Below are positions 31,536 to 42,920 of a DNA stretch of 64,000 nt, one piece after another. Source of the stretch: Lonicera japonica (taxonomy: Eukaryota > Streptophyta > Magnoliopsida > Dipsacales > Caprifoliaceae). Made by a program: the position numbers and the translations under genes. How positions within the stretch are numbered: position 1 is the stretch's first letter; each line of letters opens with the position of its first letter. The notes beneath the pieces were generated by a model. That model saw only the letters and a program-made list of their open reading frames with translations, was not told where the DNA came from and searched no databases. Where the stretch lies: assembly GCA_021464415.1 (NCBI GenBank), contig CM038466.1:32394833-32458832 (forward strand). Direction: 5' to 3'.

Positions 31536-33381
31536 ATGGACCCTACTCATCTCGACCGATTAGAGGGTGACCAGGAGGAGGTCACCTTTACTGACGCTCA
31601 GGGCGTTCTTCGCTGCAGCCCTCATCACGACGACTGGGCGGACTTGGACTGGTATGATGAGGATGGGATAGACCGCGGTCGGGCGGTGGTCTATCGGGAT
31701 GCTATCCGAGCTGCTCCGGTCCCAGATGTCCCGTGGCTTTTGATGGAGCCCGTTTCCCACGAGATTCGTCGTCGATCTCTGGTATGTCTTCCTTCGTGCA
31801 TTTATCTGTTCTGCTTCTTGTCGTTTCCTGTATTCGTTTTAGATAATGTTAGTATACATGTCTGCCTAGGAATAACGCCCGATTTTAGCGAACACATACT
31901 TTTACCTGTGATACCTCATAATGTACCCCCCATAACTCTATAACTCTCATAATTACCAAATTACCCTCAGGTTTTGGAAATTACATAATTTACCCTTATA
32001 ACCCCATAACTCTCATAATTACACCAAAGTACCCTCAGGTTTTGGAAATTACATAATTTACCCTTATAACCCCATAACTCTCATAATTACACCAAAGTAC
32101 CCTCAGGTTTTAGAAATTACATAATTTACCCTTATAACCCCTATAACTCTCATAATTACACCAAAGTACCCTCAGGTTTTGGAAATTACATAATTTACCC
32201 TTAAAACCCCATAACTCTCATAATTACACCAAAGTACCCTCAGGTTTTGGAAATTACATAATTTACCCTTATAACCCCATAACTCTCATAATTACACCAA
32301 AGTACCCTCAGGTTTTGGAAATTACATAATTTACCCTTATAACCCCTATAACTCTCATAATTACACCAAAGTACCCTCAGGTTTTGGAAATTACATAATT
32401 TACCCTTATAACCCCATACTCGTTCTTTTGTCTGCAGTGGGTTGGCCGAGGTTGGGGTTCCCCCAACACTATATCCTCGGAGTGGCGACGGGCACCGGCC
32501 CCTGTCCAGGAGTTGATTTTCGCGACTCCTTTCGGCTCCCTCTTCGACGCCCTCCCAGAGCGAGTATCTAGGGCGACAGTTTTAGTATCGGCTCTGGCTT
32601 GCCACTGGTGGGACACCACCCATACCTTTCACTGGAGCTGGGGGGAGATGACGATGACCCCCCTCGATTTGTTTGTTTTGACCGGGATCCCTTCAGGGGG
32701 GGTCCCCATTCAGATCGACGTCCCCTTGTGTCTGACAGCCGAGGGCATCGTTAGTTCATTAGGATGGTTTCCGGAGCGACGGAGTTCCGGCGACACGATT
32801 CCTCGGGGCGTCTTGGTTACGCGGTTAGCCACAGAGAGGGCTCGACTAGCTGCTTCAGGGGTTCCTATGACCCGTCAGGAGGCGCGCCAGTATGCCCGCG
32901 TCTTTCTTCTATTGACACTCCATGATTTATTCGAGGCTCGTGGTGGGGACACGGCTCATCTTTGGTGGTTGCCCTATCTTCGGGACTTCAGCCTCCTGTT
33001 TGACTATGACTGGGGAGGCTTCATTCTTGCAGTCCTTTATGATGCCATGGACCAGGTCTCTCGCCATTTAGCCCTGAATCTCAAGGGCTTTTCTCTGCTG
33101 TGGGAGGTACATACTCTTGGTCTTTTCGCTTTTTAGTCCTTCACGTATTACCTGTTTGATTATTGCTGATGTTCTCTATTTTTCCTTTTCAGAGCTGGTT
33201 TGTAGCTTACACCCGCCTGGGTCGCGCCCAGGTGGATCTCCTCGTTGAGAACGAGGACCAGTTCCCTTTTCTCCGCCGATTCACTGCGGGGAACTACAGG
33301 GCTCCCTATGTATACCGGACTCGGGAGACCGGAGCTGCTGCTGTTCATGATCTGCGGGAGGAGCAGGTAAAATATTTTTAG
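31536..33381 (+). CDS. Plant mobile domain (PMD) protein gene, antisense inside the retrotransposon
   Basis: Three exons can be read, all with phase-0 GT-AG introns: 31536-31781 (82 codons), 32438-33106 (223 codons) and 33193-33366. If the last donor (GTAAAA at 33367) is not used, the frame ends at TAG 33379-33381, giving about 367 residues. Exon 2 has SALACHWWDTTHTFHWSWGE and MTMTPLDLFVLTGIPSGG, the signature of the plant mobile domain (Pfam Aminotransferase-like, PMD). That domain is found in transposable elements and in host silencing proteins such as MAIN and MAIL1. Intron 1 is filled by 68-bp tandem repeats. The gene runs opposite to gag-pol, with its own TATA and leader. A further 3' exon is possible but not seen. 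The frame is intact, which contrasts with broken gag-pol. Confidence 0.75.
31931..32418. repeat. 68-bp tandem repeats in PMD intron 1
   Basis: About seven units of ATAACCCCATAACTCTCATA / ATTACACCAAAGTACCCTCA / GGTTTTGGAAATTACATAAT / TTACCCTT. They are nearly identical and fill most of the 656-bp intron. Confidence 0.92.
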
Positions 33382-33698
33382 TTTTCTTGTTCTGCATTTA
33401 GTGTTAGTTGGACAGATATGTATTTATTTTACACGGATATTTAAAAACTGTTCTTTTATTGGTTTTATAAAATATCTTTATCTGTGTTTGATTATACTTT
33501 TATTCTCTGTCTGTGCAAGATATATACATATATATATAAGAGTTGGTAATTTAAAAGTCATACCTTGTAGTGTAGTGATACTTATGTTTCCTGCAAAAAA
33601 GAACAAAGTGAGAACAGAAAAGCATCCAGAAGTGATTCTTTTGGCAAAGATGACCATTATGTATAAGGAAAAAAAGTAGGGTGCCCCCCAGATGGGTT
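33382..33698. other. Spacer between the two antisense genes
   Basis: T-rich sequence with TATATACATATATATAT (about 33520-33540). It may be the 3' UTR of the PMD gene or a further intron. No coding exon was recognised. Confidence 0.5.
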
Positions 33699-33808
33699 TG
33701 TCGCGCGATAATCCCTCCTGGTCATGGGTTTGTCGCGCGACACTTCCCCCTGAAAATGGGTTTGTCGCGCGACAAACAGGTACAGGACCCTTTTTTTTGC
33801 TATAAATA
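33699..33808 (+). promoter_or_regulatory. Promoter of the second antisense gene: three palindromes and a TATA box
   Basis: TGTCGCGCGATA (33699-33710), TGTCGCGCGACA (33731-33742) and TGTCGCGCGACA (33763-33774) are spaced exactly 32 bp apart. TATAAATA is at 33801-33808. The coding start ATG is 39 bp further on at 33847. Confidence 0.82.
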
Positions 33809-33846
33809 CACCCATCTTCCTTCCTTCATCCCCACACCTCTCCAAA

Positions 33847-35103
33847 ATGTCTTCCTACCGTACCAACTCTGATTTTTCTTATGTTAAAGCTCGAGATGCT
33901 CTGATATCTTCTGAAAATGGTTTGAACTTTGGTGCATTTAGTCCTTTGGTGGGCTGGTGCCATCGTCCTGTAGATTTCTCCTTTCTGTTAGGTGCCTTGT
34001 ATTTCTGGAGTCCTGCGGACCATCTCTTCCGTTTTGGACTAGATGAGCTCTGCCCAACCTATGAGGAGTTCTCCTGGCTGTTACGTTCTGACGTTCGTCT
34101 CCCGATGGCAGTTCCTATAGAAGGAATCGGTCCCCGCGACATGCTAATTGCTCTGTTAGCCATTCCCCAAGCGGCCTGCGATGGTTTCATTGTCGACGGG
34201 CTCCTTGACCTCCACAAAATGGTGAGGTTCTTTCATCGTTATGAAGATAGGGCCTCTTACGGCGTGGGGCGTACTGCAGCGGCCCTGATTTGCCTGGTTT
34301 CTGATATGCTGCTGGTGACGGGTTCTTCCCGTGTTGATCCGACTATCTTGAGTCTGATTTACCAGGCTAGAAATGGGGAGTCTATAGTGCCGATCATTCT
34401 TGCAGAGACCTTGAATGGTCTTGATGATGTTCAACGGGGGGCCTCGCCCTTCTTCCGGGGGAGCCCGCGTCTGCTATACATGTGGCTGCTAGAGCGCTTT
34501 CGATCGGTGGGTTTCAGCGGAGTTCGGCTCGACAATCCGACTCATTTCTTCCATCGGCCTCTCTTTGGTGCTTTGACCATGTCTTCCTCTGATTGGACGG
34601 TGTGGTTTTCGGAGAACTTTCGGGCTATCCGGTGGAACATTCCTTGGTGGAAGCTGAGGGCGATGGTACTTAGCACCGGGGGTCAGAACTACGTTCGGCT
34701 CCGCGGGCTCTGGTTTACTTCCTTTTATCTCCCTGGGCGTCTTCTTTGGCAGTTTAACATTCCTCAGGAGGTTCCCCTTGGTCTGAACAACTTCTCTTCT
34801 GAGTCTAAATTTGTGACCCCACATGTTTCTTTATCGGTAAAGAGGATGTGGCGTGCTCGACTGACTCGTCAGTTTAACTATGCTCGTTTCGGTATTTCCA
34901 GGCCCCTCCGGGCTGACATTATCCGCTCTTGCTGGCAATCTCTAGAAGGAGAGCTGATTGATGACCCCTTTCAAATGGAGTGGTTCCGATTCATGGATTC
35001 TGAGCCTACAGAGAATGGCATTGTCTTTGCGTACCAGATTTTGGATGAGGCTCGAATTGATTTGGCCGCTGAGGACCCAGTGTGGCCAACCCCTAGGGAT
35101 TAA
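33847..35103 (+). CDS. 418-residue DUF7745-like protein, antisense inside the retrotransposon
   Basis: A single uninterrupted frame with no intron. It begins MSSYRTNSDFSYVKARDAL. An N-terminal part holds FGLDELCPTYEEFSWLL, and further on comes RLLYMWLLERFRSVGF. These resemble a plant family often seen next to transposable elements that I recall as DUF7745; the name is from memory and should be tested. W- and R-rich C-terminal half. No membrane segment or catalytic motif was recognised. It is tail-to-tail with pol: its stop at 35101-35103 faces the pol stop at 35288 across 184 bp. The intact frame in an element with broken gag-pol, and the shared promoter motif, suggest a maintained function. 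Confidence 0.7.
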   Translation: MSSYRTNSDFSYVKARDALISSENGLNFGAFSPLVGWCHRPVDFSFLLGALYFWSPADHLFRFGLDELCPTYEEFSWLLRSDVRLPMAVPIEGIGPRDMLIALLAIPQAACDGFIVDGLLDLHKMVRFFHRYEDRASYGVGRTAAALICLVSDMLLVTGSSRVDPTILSLIYQARNGESIVPIILAETLNGLDDVQRGASPFFRGSPRLLYMWLLERFRSVGFSGVRLDNPTHFFHRPLFGALTMSSSDWTVWFSENFRAIRWNIPWWKLRAMVLSTGGQNYVRLRGLWFTSFYLPGRLLWQFNIPQEVPLGLNNFSSESKFVTPHVSLSVKRMWRARLTRQFNYARFGISRPLRADIIRSCWQSLEGELIDDPFQMEWFRFMDSEPTENGIVFAYQILDEARIDLAAEDPVWPTPRD

Positions 35104-35287
35104 TTTCTTCTTTGTATGTTGTACTTCCTTTGTAACTCTCGGTGTTCTGAACCACTCTTTAATAATATATAAACCGGGCCTGAAGTCACTTCTCAGGTTG
35201 CCTACGTTCCCCCCCTTTTTGATTTTTCCAAAAAATACAATATTCGAGTTGGGGCTCAGGTTTACGTAGTTCTTATACATGTCGTGC
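35104..35287. other. Convergent intergenic gap between antisense gene and pol
   Basis: This holds the 3' ends of both transcription units. AATAATATATAAA (about 35160-35172) may serve as poly(A) signal for the plus-strand gene. Confidence 0.5.
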
Positions 35288-38200
35288 TTATTGATAATAC
35301 TTCTTCAGTCGGTCCATGTTGACTGGTGAATGTAGTAACTGCCTGTCTAGGTCAGTGAGTATAGCGGCGCCCCCTGTATTGATTTCTTTGACGATATACG
35401 GCCCTGTCCACTTCTGCCCGAACTTTCCCCTCGGATCTCTGGCTGGCTCTCGAATTTCTTTCAACACGATGTCATTTTCATTGATACCCCGAGTTCTCAC
35501 TCTCTGGTTAAATGCTCGAGCGATTCTCTTCTGATACCCTTGATGGTGGTATGCGGCTTTCAATCTTTTCTCATCTAGTAAGGCTAGCTCGTTATAACGT
35601 GCCTGGACCCACTCCAGTTCATTGACCTGATTCTCTATCATTACTCTGAGGGAAGGGACCTCTAACTCGACAGGGAGGACTGCTTCCATCCCGTATGTAA
35701 GCGAGAACGGGGTTGCCCCGGTAGAGACCCTTTCGGTGGTGCGGTATCCCCACAATGCATATGGTAATTTCTCCGGCCAGTCCCGGCAGGTGTCGGTCAT
35801 CTTGCTTAGGATATTCTTCAAATTCTTGTTGGCGGCTTCAACTGCCCCATTGGTTTGTGGTCTATATGGCGAAGATTTGTGTCGGGTGATACCGTATTCC
35901 TCCATGACTGTATTAGCTTCTCCTTCGAAGTGGGTGCCGTTATCTGAGATGATCTCGTGTGGGACCCCATATCGGCAGACAATATTCCTTTTGATGAATC
36001 GGGCAACTTTCCTGGCATCCAGGGTTTGGTAAGATTCGGCTTCCACCCATTTGGTGAAGTAGTCGATGGCTACTAGTATGAATTCATGGCCGTTGCTGGC
36101 TTTGGGTGAGACTTTCCCAATGACGTCAATTCCCCAAGCTGAAAAAGGCCAGGGAGCAGTCATGTTGTACAACTCTTTTGGAGGAAGCTTCTGGGACTTA
36201 GCATAAATTTGGCATTTGTGACAACGGCGTACATGATCAGCGCAGTCAGTTTGTAGGGTAGACCAGAAATACCCTTGCCTGATGATCTTGCGGGCAAGCG
36301 TATGCCCGCTCATATGAGGTCCGCAATCGCCCCCATGTATCTGATCCATCATTCTAACCGATTCTTCTTCGGTGAGACATTGAAGATGAGTCCCGTCGTA
36401 GTTCCTCTTATACAATCTTCCGGCACAGAGTATGAATCCTGATGCTAGTCTCCTGAGTGTGACCCGCGTTCTCTTGTCTGCTTTCTCGGGATACTGATGG
36501 TTCTTCAGCAGGTTCCAGATATCATAAAACCAAACGGTTGAGTCACCGTCTTTTTTAATTTCCACCTCAAGGGTCATGCAGTGCGCGGGTCCTGATTTCT
36601 TTTGTACCGTGAGGGTTATTTCTTCCATCCCCTCCGGAATATCGATCATAGATGCCAGGGTTGCCAATGCGTCAGCAAAACTGTTCTGGGACCTGGGGAT
36701 ATAGTAAAACTCCACACGCTCGAACCTTCCTGCGACTTCTTCTAGTCGGGCGAGGTAAGGGACTAATTTCTCATCTCTGATCTTCCATTCCTTCAGAACT
36801 TGATGGACCACTAGTGCTGAATCTCCGTATACCTGTATTCTCTTTATACCCCTTTGAAGAGCGATCTCTAACCCGAGTATGCAGGCTTCATATTCGGCCA
36901 TATTGTTGGTGCAGAAAAAGTCCAGACGATATGATACCGGGGAGTGAGTTTGGTCCGGAGAAACTAACAGGATGCCTATCCCGTTTCCGTTTCGATTGGC
37001 GACCCCGTCAAAGTACAACTTCCAGTCTTCATTGATCTCGACGTTCATGATGGTTTCGTCCGGGAACTCGGCTTCTTCTATCATGTCTCCCAATATCGGA
37101 TTGTGGGCCAGGTAATCAGCTATGATCTTGCCTTTGACTGCCTTCTGGGTCATGTAGGTGATGTCGAATTCGGAGAGTAAGAATAACCATTTTGCCATTC
37201 GGTTCGAGAGAGCCGGTTTCTCGAAGAGGTATTTCAACGGATCAATCCGTGATGCCAGGATGACTGGGAAAACTAGCATGTAGTGCCGTAGTTTCTGTGT
37301 TACCCAGACGAGAGCGGTACACGATTTCTCCAATGATGTGTAGTTTATCTCGAACGGGGATAGCTTTTTGCTGAGGAAGTAGATGGCCTGCTCCTTCCGG
37401 GTATCCGTCAGGTGTTGGGCTAGCATTGCTCCCGTGGATGAGTCAGTGACGGTTAGGTATAGAATTAGTGGTAGTCCGGTCTGAGGCGGGGCTAACACTG
37501 GGGGCTTGGAGAGGTACTCCTTGATTTTGTCAAAAGCCTCTTGGCATTGGTCGTTCCATTCTCCTGGTGAAGACTTCCTCAGGAGTTTGAAGATGGGTTC
37601 GCAAGTTTGGGTGAGTTGAGAGATAAACCTGCTGATGTACTGCAGATTGCCCAAAAATCCTCGGACTTCCCTCTCGGTACGAGGCTCGGGCATGTCTTGG
37701 ATAGCTTGAACTTTAGCGGGGTCCACCTCGATTCCTTTCTTACTGACGACATATCCCAGGAGTTTTCCTTTGGTTACCCCGAACACACATTTCTGCGGAT
37801 TGAGTCTCATCTGATACTGGCGGAGCCGATCAAAGAAGGCTCACAAGGCTGGTACGTGGCCTTCCCTCTCTTTTGACTTGATTATCATGTCGTCTATATA
37901 CACCTCTACTTCTTTGTGAATCATGTCGTGAAAGATAGCCGTAGCTGCCCTCTGATATGTTGCCCCTGCGTTCTTCAGCCCAAATGGCATAACGGTGTAG
38001 CAGTATGTTCCCCACGGTGTGATAAATGCTGTTTTCTCCTGGTGATCCGGGTGCATCTTGATCTGGTTATATCCGGCAAAACCATCCACAAATGATTTCA
38101 GGGCGTGGTTGGCAGTATTATCTACTATCAAATCGATGTTGGGCAATGGAAAATCGTCCTTTGGACAAGCTTTATTGAGATCCCGGTAATCCACACACAT

Positions 38201-40396
38201 GCGGACTTTCCCATTAGCTTTTGGAACAGGCACGATGTTGGCTAACCACGAAGGGTACTCGATCACCCGTAAGAATCCCACACTCAGTTGTTTCATTACT
38301 TCTTCTTTCACTTTCAAGGACCATTCTGGCGTAAGTTTCCTCAGCTTCTGTTTGACGGGCCTAAGTTCTGGATTGGTGTGTATTTCGTGCATGACTATCT
38401 GACTGTTCAAACCCGGCATATCTGCATAAGACCAGGCGAAGACATCCACATACTCTTTCAGAGTTTGTGTGAATTCTTCTCTCTCTGTCCCACTTAGGCT
38501 TGCCCCAATGCGGACCTCTTTTCTTTCCTTCTCTGTTCCGAGGTTAATCACAAGAGTGTCTCCTTCCTCGCTTTGTATACGTTGCTCCTCCCGTTCAGGG
38601 TGTTCGTTCATTCTTTCCAATTCCATATAAGCAATTACAGAATTAAAAATAACAGGATAACGCAAAATAGACTCTTCTTTATTGATACTAGTATTTACAG
38701 GTACAAGTTTAAAAAGTTCATTTAGGAGTGACTCCTTCCTATCCTTACCCTCACTCTTATCTCTCACCCTTACAATTTCGCTCTTTTCCGTTTCCCCTTG
38801 GTAGTCTGGATCAGCGTATATCAAGTGTACAGGGTCGTCTCCTGGCTCATCATCTCCCAGAGCCATGATGTCGAAGAGATCTCCGATCATTTCTTCCTCT
38901 TCGCCTTTCATGTCTTCACTTTCTTCCTTCGGCCCGATTGTCAACTTGGTAGCGAAGCTGTGTACGGTGTTTTCTTTGATATATAGGTCCTCTTCATAGA
39001 AGATTTCCCACCCAGGAAGGTTCTCTCCGTCGCTGTTTCTCCAAGGCTCCTGGAAGCCGCAAAAGGGGAAGTCCTCTCCTTCTTTGACAAAGAACCCGTT
39101 CAGAGAGCTGAAACTCGGATACTGATGCCCTCGACCCCTTTTTTGTTGATCGTCCTCTTCAGTGTGTTGGTACCCCAAACCTTCCCTCTCGTACCTTGCT
39201 ACTGGTTCCAATGCTTGAAGTAGTCCTAGTTGTCCCATTCCCAGACCGGCTCCAGGCAAGTACTTCATCATTCTCAACATATTTGTAATCTTGGTGCTGA
39301 GACCGGGGATATTGTCAGGGGGAAGATACCTGATTGTCTGGGTGCTAAGAGTTTGCACTTGAGGCTCGTAAGAAAAGCCTCCCAACTGTATGCTCTGGCT
39401 CCCGATTCCCAAAACTGGTAACTCCATATCCGCCAAGGTCCTTTCAGGATCTCCTTGGATGGTAATTATGTTCCCTTCAAACGGTATCTTGATCTTTTGG
39501 TGCAAGGAGGAGTGGAGTGCTCCTATGTCGTGTAGCCATGCTCTTCCCAACAGTAGGTTAAAACTGGAAGGAATGTCTATGATTTGAAAGTCGGCCGGGA
39601 AGCTTCCGGGACCAACCATGAGATCAAGTTTCAGAGACCCCAGAATGGCCCTCCTGGTATTATCATAGGCCCTGACGGTTACAGCGGATGGTGAGAGCTC
39701 TGAATCTGAGATACCCAGGCATCTGGCAGTCTTTAGGGGGCAGACATTTATGGTCGACCCATTGTCGATGAGAACTTGTGGCAAGATCTTCCCTCGGGTT
39801 CGGACGGTGATATGGAGAGCCAGGCTGTGTTTTCTCCCCAACGGAGACAAGTCTTCATCTGAAAATGACAGACTTCTTTGGACTGTGAGTGACCCGATCA
39901 TGTTTGGCAGTTGTTCGGGCGTGGAGTCCGGCGATATGACAGCCTCATCCAGGAGTTTAATGAAAGCGGTCCTGTGAGGTTTGGAGGCAACCAAGAGGCC
40001 CCAAATGGTGATGTGTGCCTGGGTTTTCTTCAACTGTTCCAGTACTCGGTCTTCTCCTACTTCTTTTGGAGGCGGTGATTTTTCGGCATCCATCGGTGGT
40101 GGCTGGTATACCTTTCCTGAGCGGGTAATCTGTTGTATCCAAAGGGATGTTGGGTCTGATCCCTCTGAAGTTTCTGACGACTCTGGCTCTGCCGACCAAC
40201 TAAAAGTCCCGGGGGAGGTTTCTGTCATACAGATTGTCTCCTTATGAGGGGGGCGGGGTTTCCATGGTTGTTTTTTCTTGTCCTGGGTCCATCCTATCCC
40301 AGCTTTCCCAGGATTGGTTTTGATGGTGAGTGGTTGCGAGATCCCCTGATTTGTTTTTCCTAAGCCCTGCCCAGGTAGGAAGTTCATCTTGGCCAT
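35288..40396 (-). pseudogene. pol: Pol polyprotein: protease, RT, RNase H, archaeal-type RNase H, integrase
   Basis: One frame from about 40396 to 35288, about 1,702 codons, is broken by a single TGA at 37841-37843 (CGA to TGA is the likely change). Order: G-patch-like FLPGQGLGK near residue 7; aspartic protease DNGS at 211-214; a second G-patch-like YLPGAGLGMG; RT with YRDLNKACPKDDFPLP, MPFGLKNAGATYQ and YIDDM near 832. After the stop come RNase H (TDSSTGAMLAQ), a second RNase H with YFDGVANRNGNGIG, NNMAEYEACILGL, GDSALV and FADALATLASM (the archaeal-type RNase H that marks the Tat lineage), the integrase HHCC finger, the catalytic GIDVIG, SDNGTHF and GAVEAANKNL, and a GPY end. The stop separates the RT core from RNase H. 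Confidence 0.92.
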
Positions 40397-40432
40397 CCAT
40401 TGGTCAATTATTGGGTTGAGGCCTGGGGCAAC

Positions 40433-42192
40433 TTATGCTCTTGACGATAGCATAACGGGTGCCTTATAGGCTGGATCGTCCCGAATGAGTCCTGCGGGAT
40501 CAAAGCCTTCATCAGTGGTTAAGGCGTTAATTCCTGCAGGTGGAGCATGATTGGGGAGGGGGTTGTTGGTAACATTGGGCCCGCCGGGTGCGGGGATGGT
40601 TCCGACTTCAATGAGGTCCTGGATACGATGGCGGAGAGCTAAACAACGTTCCGTGTCATGGCCTGCCGCCTGATGGTACGCACAGTTCTCATTCATTCTC
40701 CAAGTGTTGGGAATAGGATTTGGTGGAGGGCGTGGGTTGAGTGGGGTGACTAGTCCGGCTTTTTGGAGTAGTTCCAGGCTTTTGACCAGAGTAGTGGGGA
40801 GGGTGCAGAAATTTCTCCTTTTCTTGACCTCGGTGTTTGAAGAGTCTCCCTGCGTAGGCCAACTCATTGGGGGGACTTGCGGTGACTGCTGAAATGGGTT
40901 TTGTTGATATGGGTACGAGCTTAGTTGGTTTACGGCTGGAGTGGCCGTCTTTCTTCCAGTGTAAGAGGCCTTCTTGGTATCCGTGTCCGCCTTTCTGGCC
41001 AATTCTTCCTCTACCTGTGACCCCATACTCAACAGGGCTCTGAAGTGTGGGAATACATGCTTTCCCATGCAGTTCAATACAGCTGGAGTAAAATTCTTCT
41101 GTATGATTTCTAACTGCTCTTCTTCGTCGGGCCGTTTGGACATTTGGGATGCCATTTCCCTCCAGCGGGTGACAAAGTCGCTAAAGCTTTCTTTCTCGCC
41201 TTGCTTGGCCATTTCCAGGTGTTTACGGGTAATTTCCAAATTCTCGTTGGACCCGTACTTGGTCATGAATTCTTTGACGATATCCCCCAAGTTTTCGTGT
41301 GGTGTTTCTCTAGGTCGAAGAACCATCTCAGGGCTGCCCCCGTGAGAGTCATGTGAAAAGCCTGAGCCAGCTCTGGCTCTCCACAGCCGGACACTTGCAT
41401 GGATCTGATGTAGGATTGGAGATGGGTTTTGGGGGGTGTAGTACCAGTGAATTTGGTGATAGAGGGGAGCTTAAATCCTTGAGGTAGTCTGGCTTCTGGG
41501 TAGAGGGAAAAGGCGTTCATGTCTGTGATCTCGTCTGCCCCTTTCATCAGAGAAACACCTCTTTGCAGAACCTTCATCTGCTCTTTCAATTTCTTCATTT
41601 CTTCGTTCTCTCTTGACACCTCATCGGGCTGTTCCCGGGCTATCATCGATTCTGCGTATACTGCCCGGAGTCGGTTGATGTCTGGGTACTCATTGGGAGG
41701 GGCTATTGGGGCTGGTGGAATAGGTCTTGCGGGGACTTATGGCCATGGTTGATATTGGGGATCGAGGCCTTGCTGAGGTTGTGGCCAGACGATGGGTGGC
41801 TCTTGTTGTTGGTATGTGGGGCCTGAATCCGGGGCCCATTGGTTCTGATTGTTGGGGTCGGTTTGAACGGGACCGGCCATGTTGGGGCCCGTTTGGGGTG
41901 GATTGGTTCCTTGGATTGGGGGAAGTACTTGTGAAGATTGCCCTTGATTCGGATCTCGATTCGGTGGTAGTTGCTCAAACCCGGGTGGTGCGGTCCGTTC
42001 GGCTGACAACTCTTCCATTCGAATCCGGGTGTTCTGTTGCTCACTTGTGAGGCTTGCCAAATTCATGCTGACGGTCATCAACAAACGGTGCATCTCGGCT
42101 AAAGTCGGTTGAACTGCAGACGCCTCGGCTAGGCTCTGATTTGTCTCCTGATTCTCTCGTCCATCGGCCATTTCAGTTATGCTTGGTCTCAC
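40433..42192 (-). pseudogene. gag: Gag, with one stop and one frameshift
   Basis: It reads from ATG 42192 (MRPSITEMADGRENQE, or the inner MADGRENQE). There is an in-frame TAA at 41737-41739 and a frameshift near 41285 at a run of five G, after which the frame continues to TAA at 40433. The gag core is AFHMTLTGAALRWFFDL. The Zn-knuckle is the variant C-x2-H-x4-H-x4-C (CAYHQAAGHDTERC) usual in Tat-type Gag. After the frameshift Gag shares its frame with Pol, and a single TAA (40433-40435) and 12 codons separate it from the pol methionine. Whether that last stop is natural or a decay mutation is unclear. Confidence 0.88.
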
Positions 42193-42900
42193 TAGTCTTC
42201 CGGTATGATCTCGACCGGCCCAACCTTCCAGACTGACGCTTTATGGCTGTAGACGAAACCACGTGGCGAAGATGAAGGGAGACTATGATGCGACTCGATT
42301 TTTGCCAAAAGAATCACTAAAAATGGTCGAGAGAAAACCTCGGAAAATAGGTGTGGTAAAGTAAGCCGTAAGGTGGTACATCCCCTACAGCTGTATGACA
42401 AGTGTTTTAACTGACTCAATCTTAGATGCAGCGCAGGTGTTCGAACGGTTAAGGCTTCAGGCTCCCTCCTTTTTGGCAAGACCTTGCGATATACCCCAAG
42501 GGCAGGTACGTGCAAGAATCTTTTGATATACTTCCCGGGTACGTGAGTGTTCTCGTCACTCGATATACCTCGGGGGCGTACTTGGCCAAGGAGAGTGGAA
42601 GTAAATGCTTTCGGTTTATGTTGGCCCCAGCAAGCCAACTCCCTACTCACTTATAATACTTCCGAGGGTTTGGGGTAAATTCACACTCGTAGAACCAATG
42701 CATGATTTGTGATAGTGCGTGTAAAGTTCGAAAGGTTGGTTTCTCAAATATCATTATCTTTATTACGTCTTTTCGAAAAACTCCCATTTTTTAGAAAAAG
42801 GTTTCTTCTCAATCAATTAACATGAGTAGGGAAAGCAGTAAAAGCAAGTTTTCAACAGATAAACAAAGGTCCACATATAAGAGTCTAGTTTTCTAATGGT
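42193..42900 (-). other. Untranslated leader of the element
   Basis: About 700 bp lies between the primer-binding site and gag. A 152-codon open stretch (42650-42192) is present where Ogre elements may carry an extra ORF1, but I recognise no domain and do not call it a gene. Confidence 0.55.
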
Positions 42901-42919
42901 CTCCCCAGCGGAGTCGCCA
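42901..42919 (-). other. Primer-binding site of the retrotransposon
   Basis: TGGCGACTCCGCTGGGGAG on the minus strand, one base after the 5' LTR. It matches the tRNA-Arg-type primer-binding site known from Ogre elements and proves the minus orientation. Confidence 0.85.
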
Positions 42920-42920
42920 C

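Noticed and set aside
34156..34824. Minus-strand frames opposite the 418-residue gene
   Set aside because: Shadows of the plus-strand coding sequence without any domain signal.
42192..42650. 152-codon minus frame before gag as an Ogre-type ORF1
   Set aside because: No recognisable domain, odd composition, and it lies in the leader just next to gag. Not enough support for a gene.
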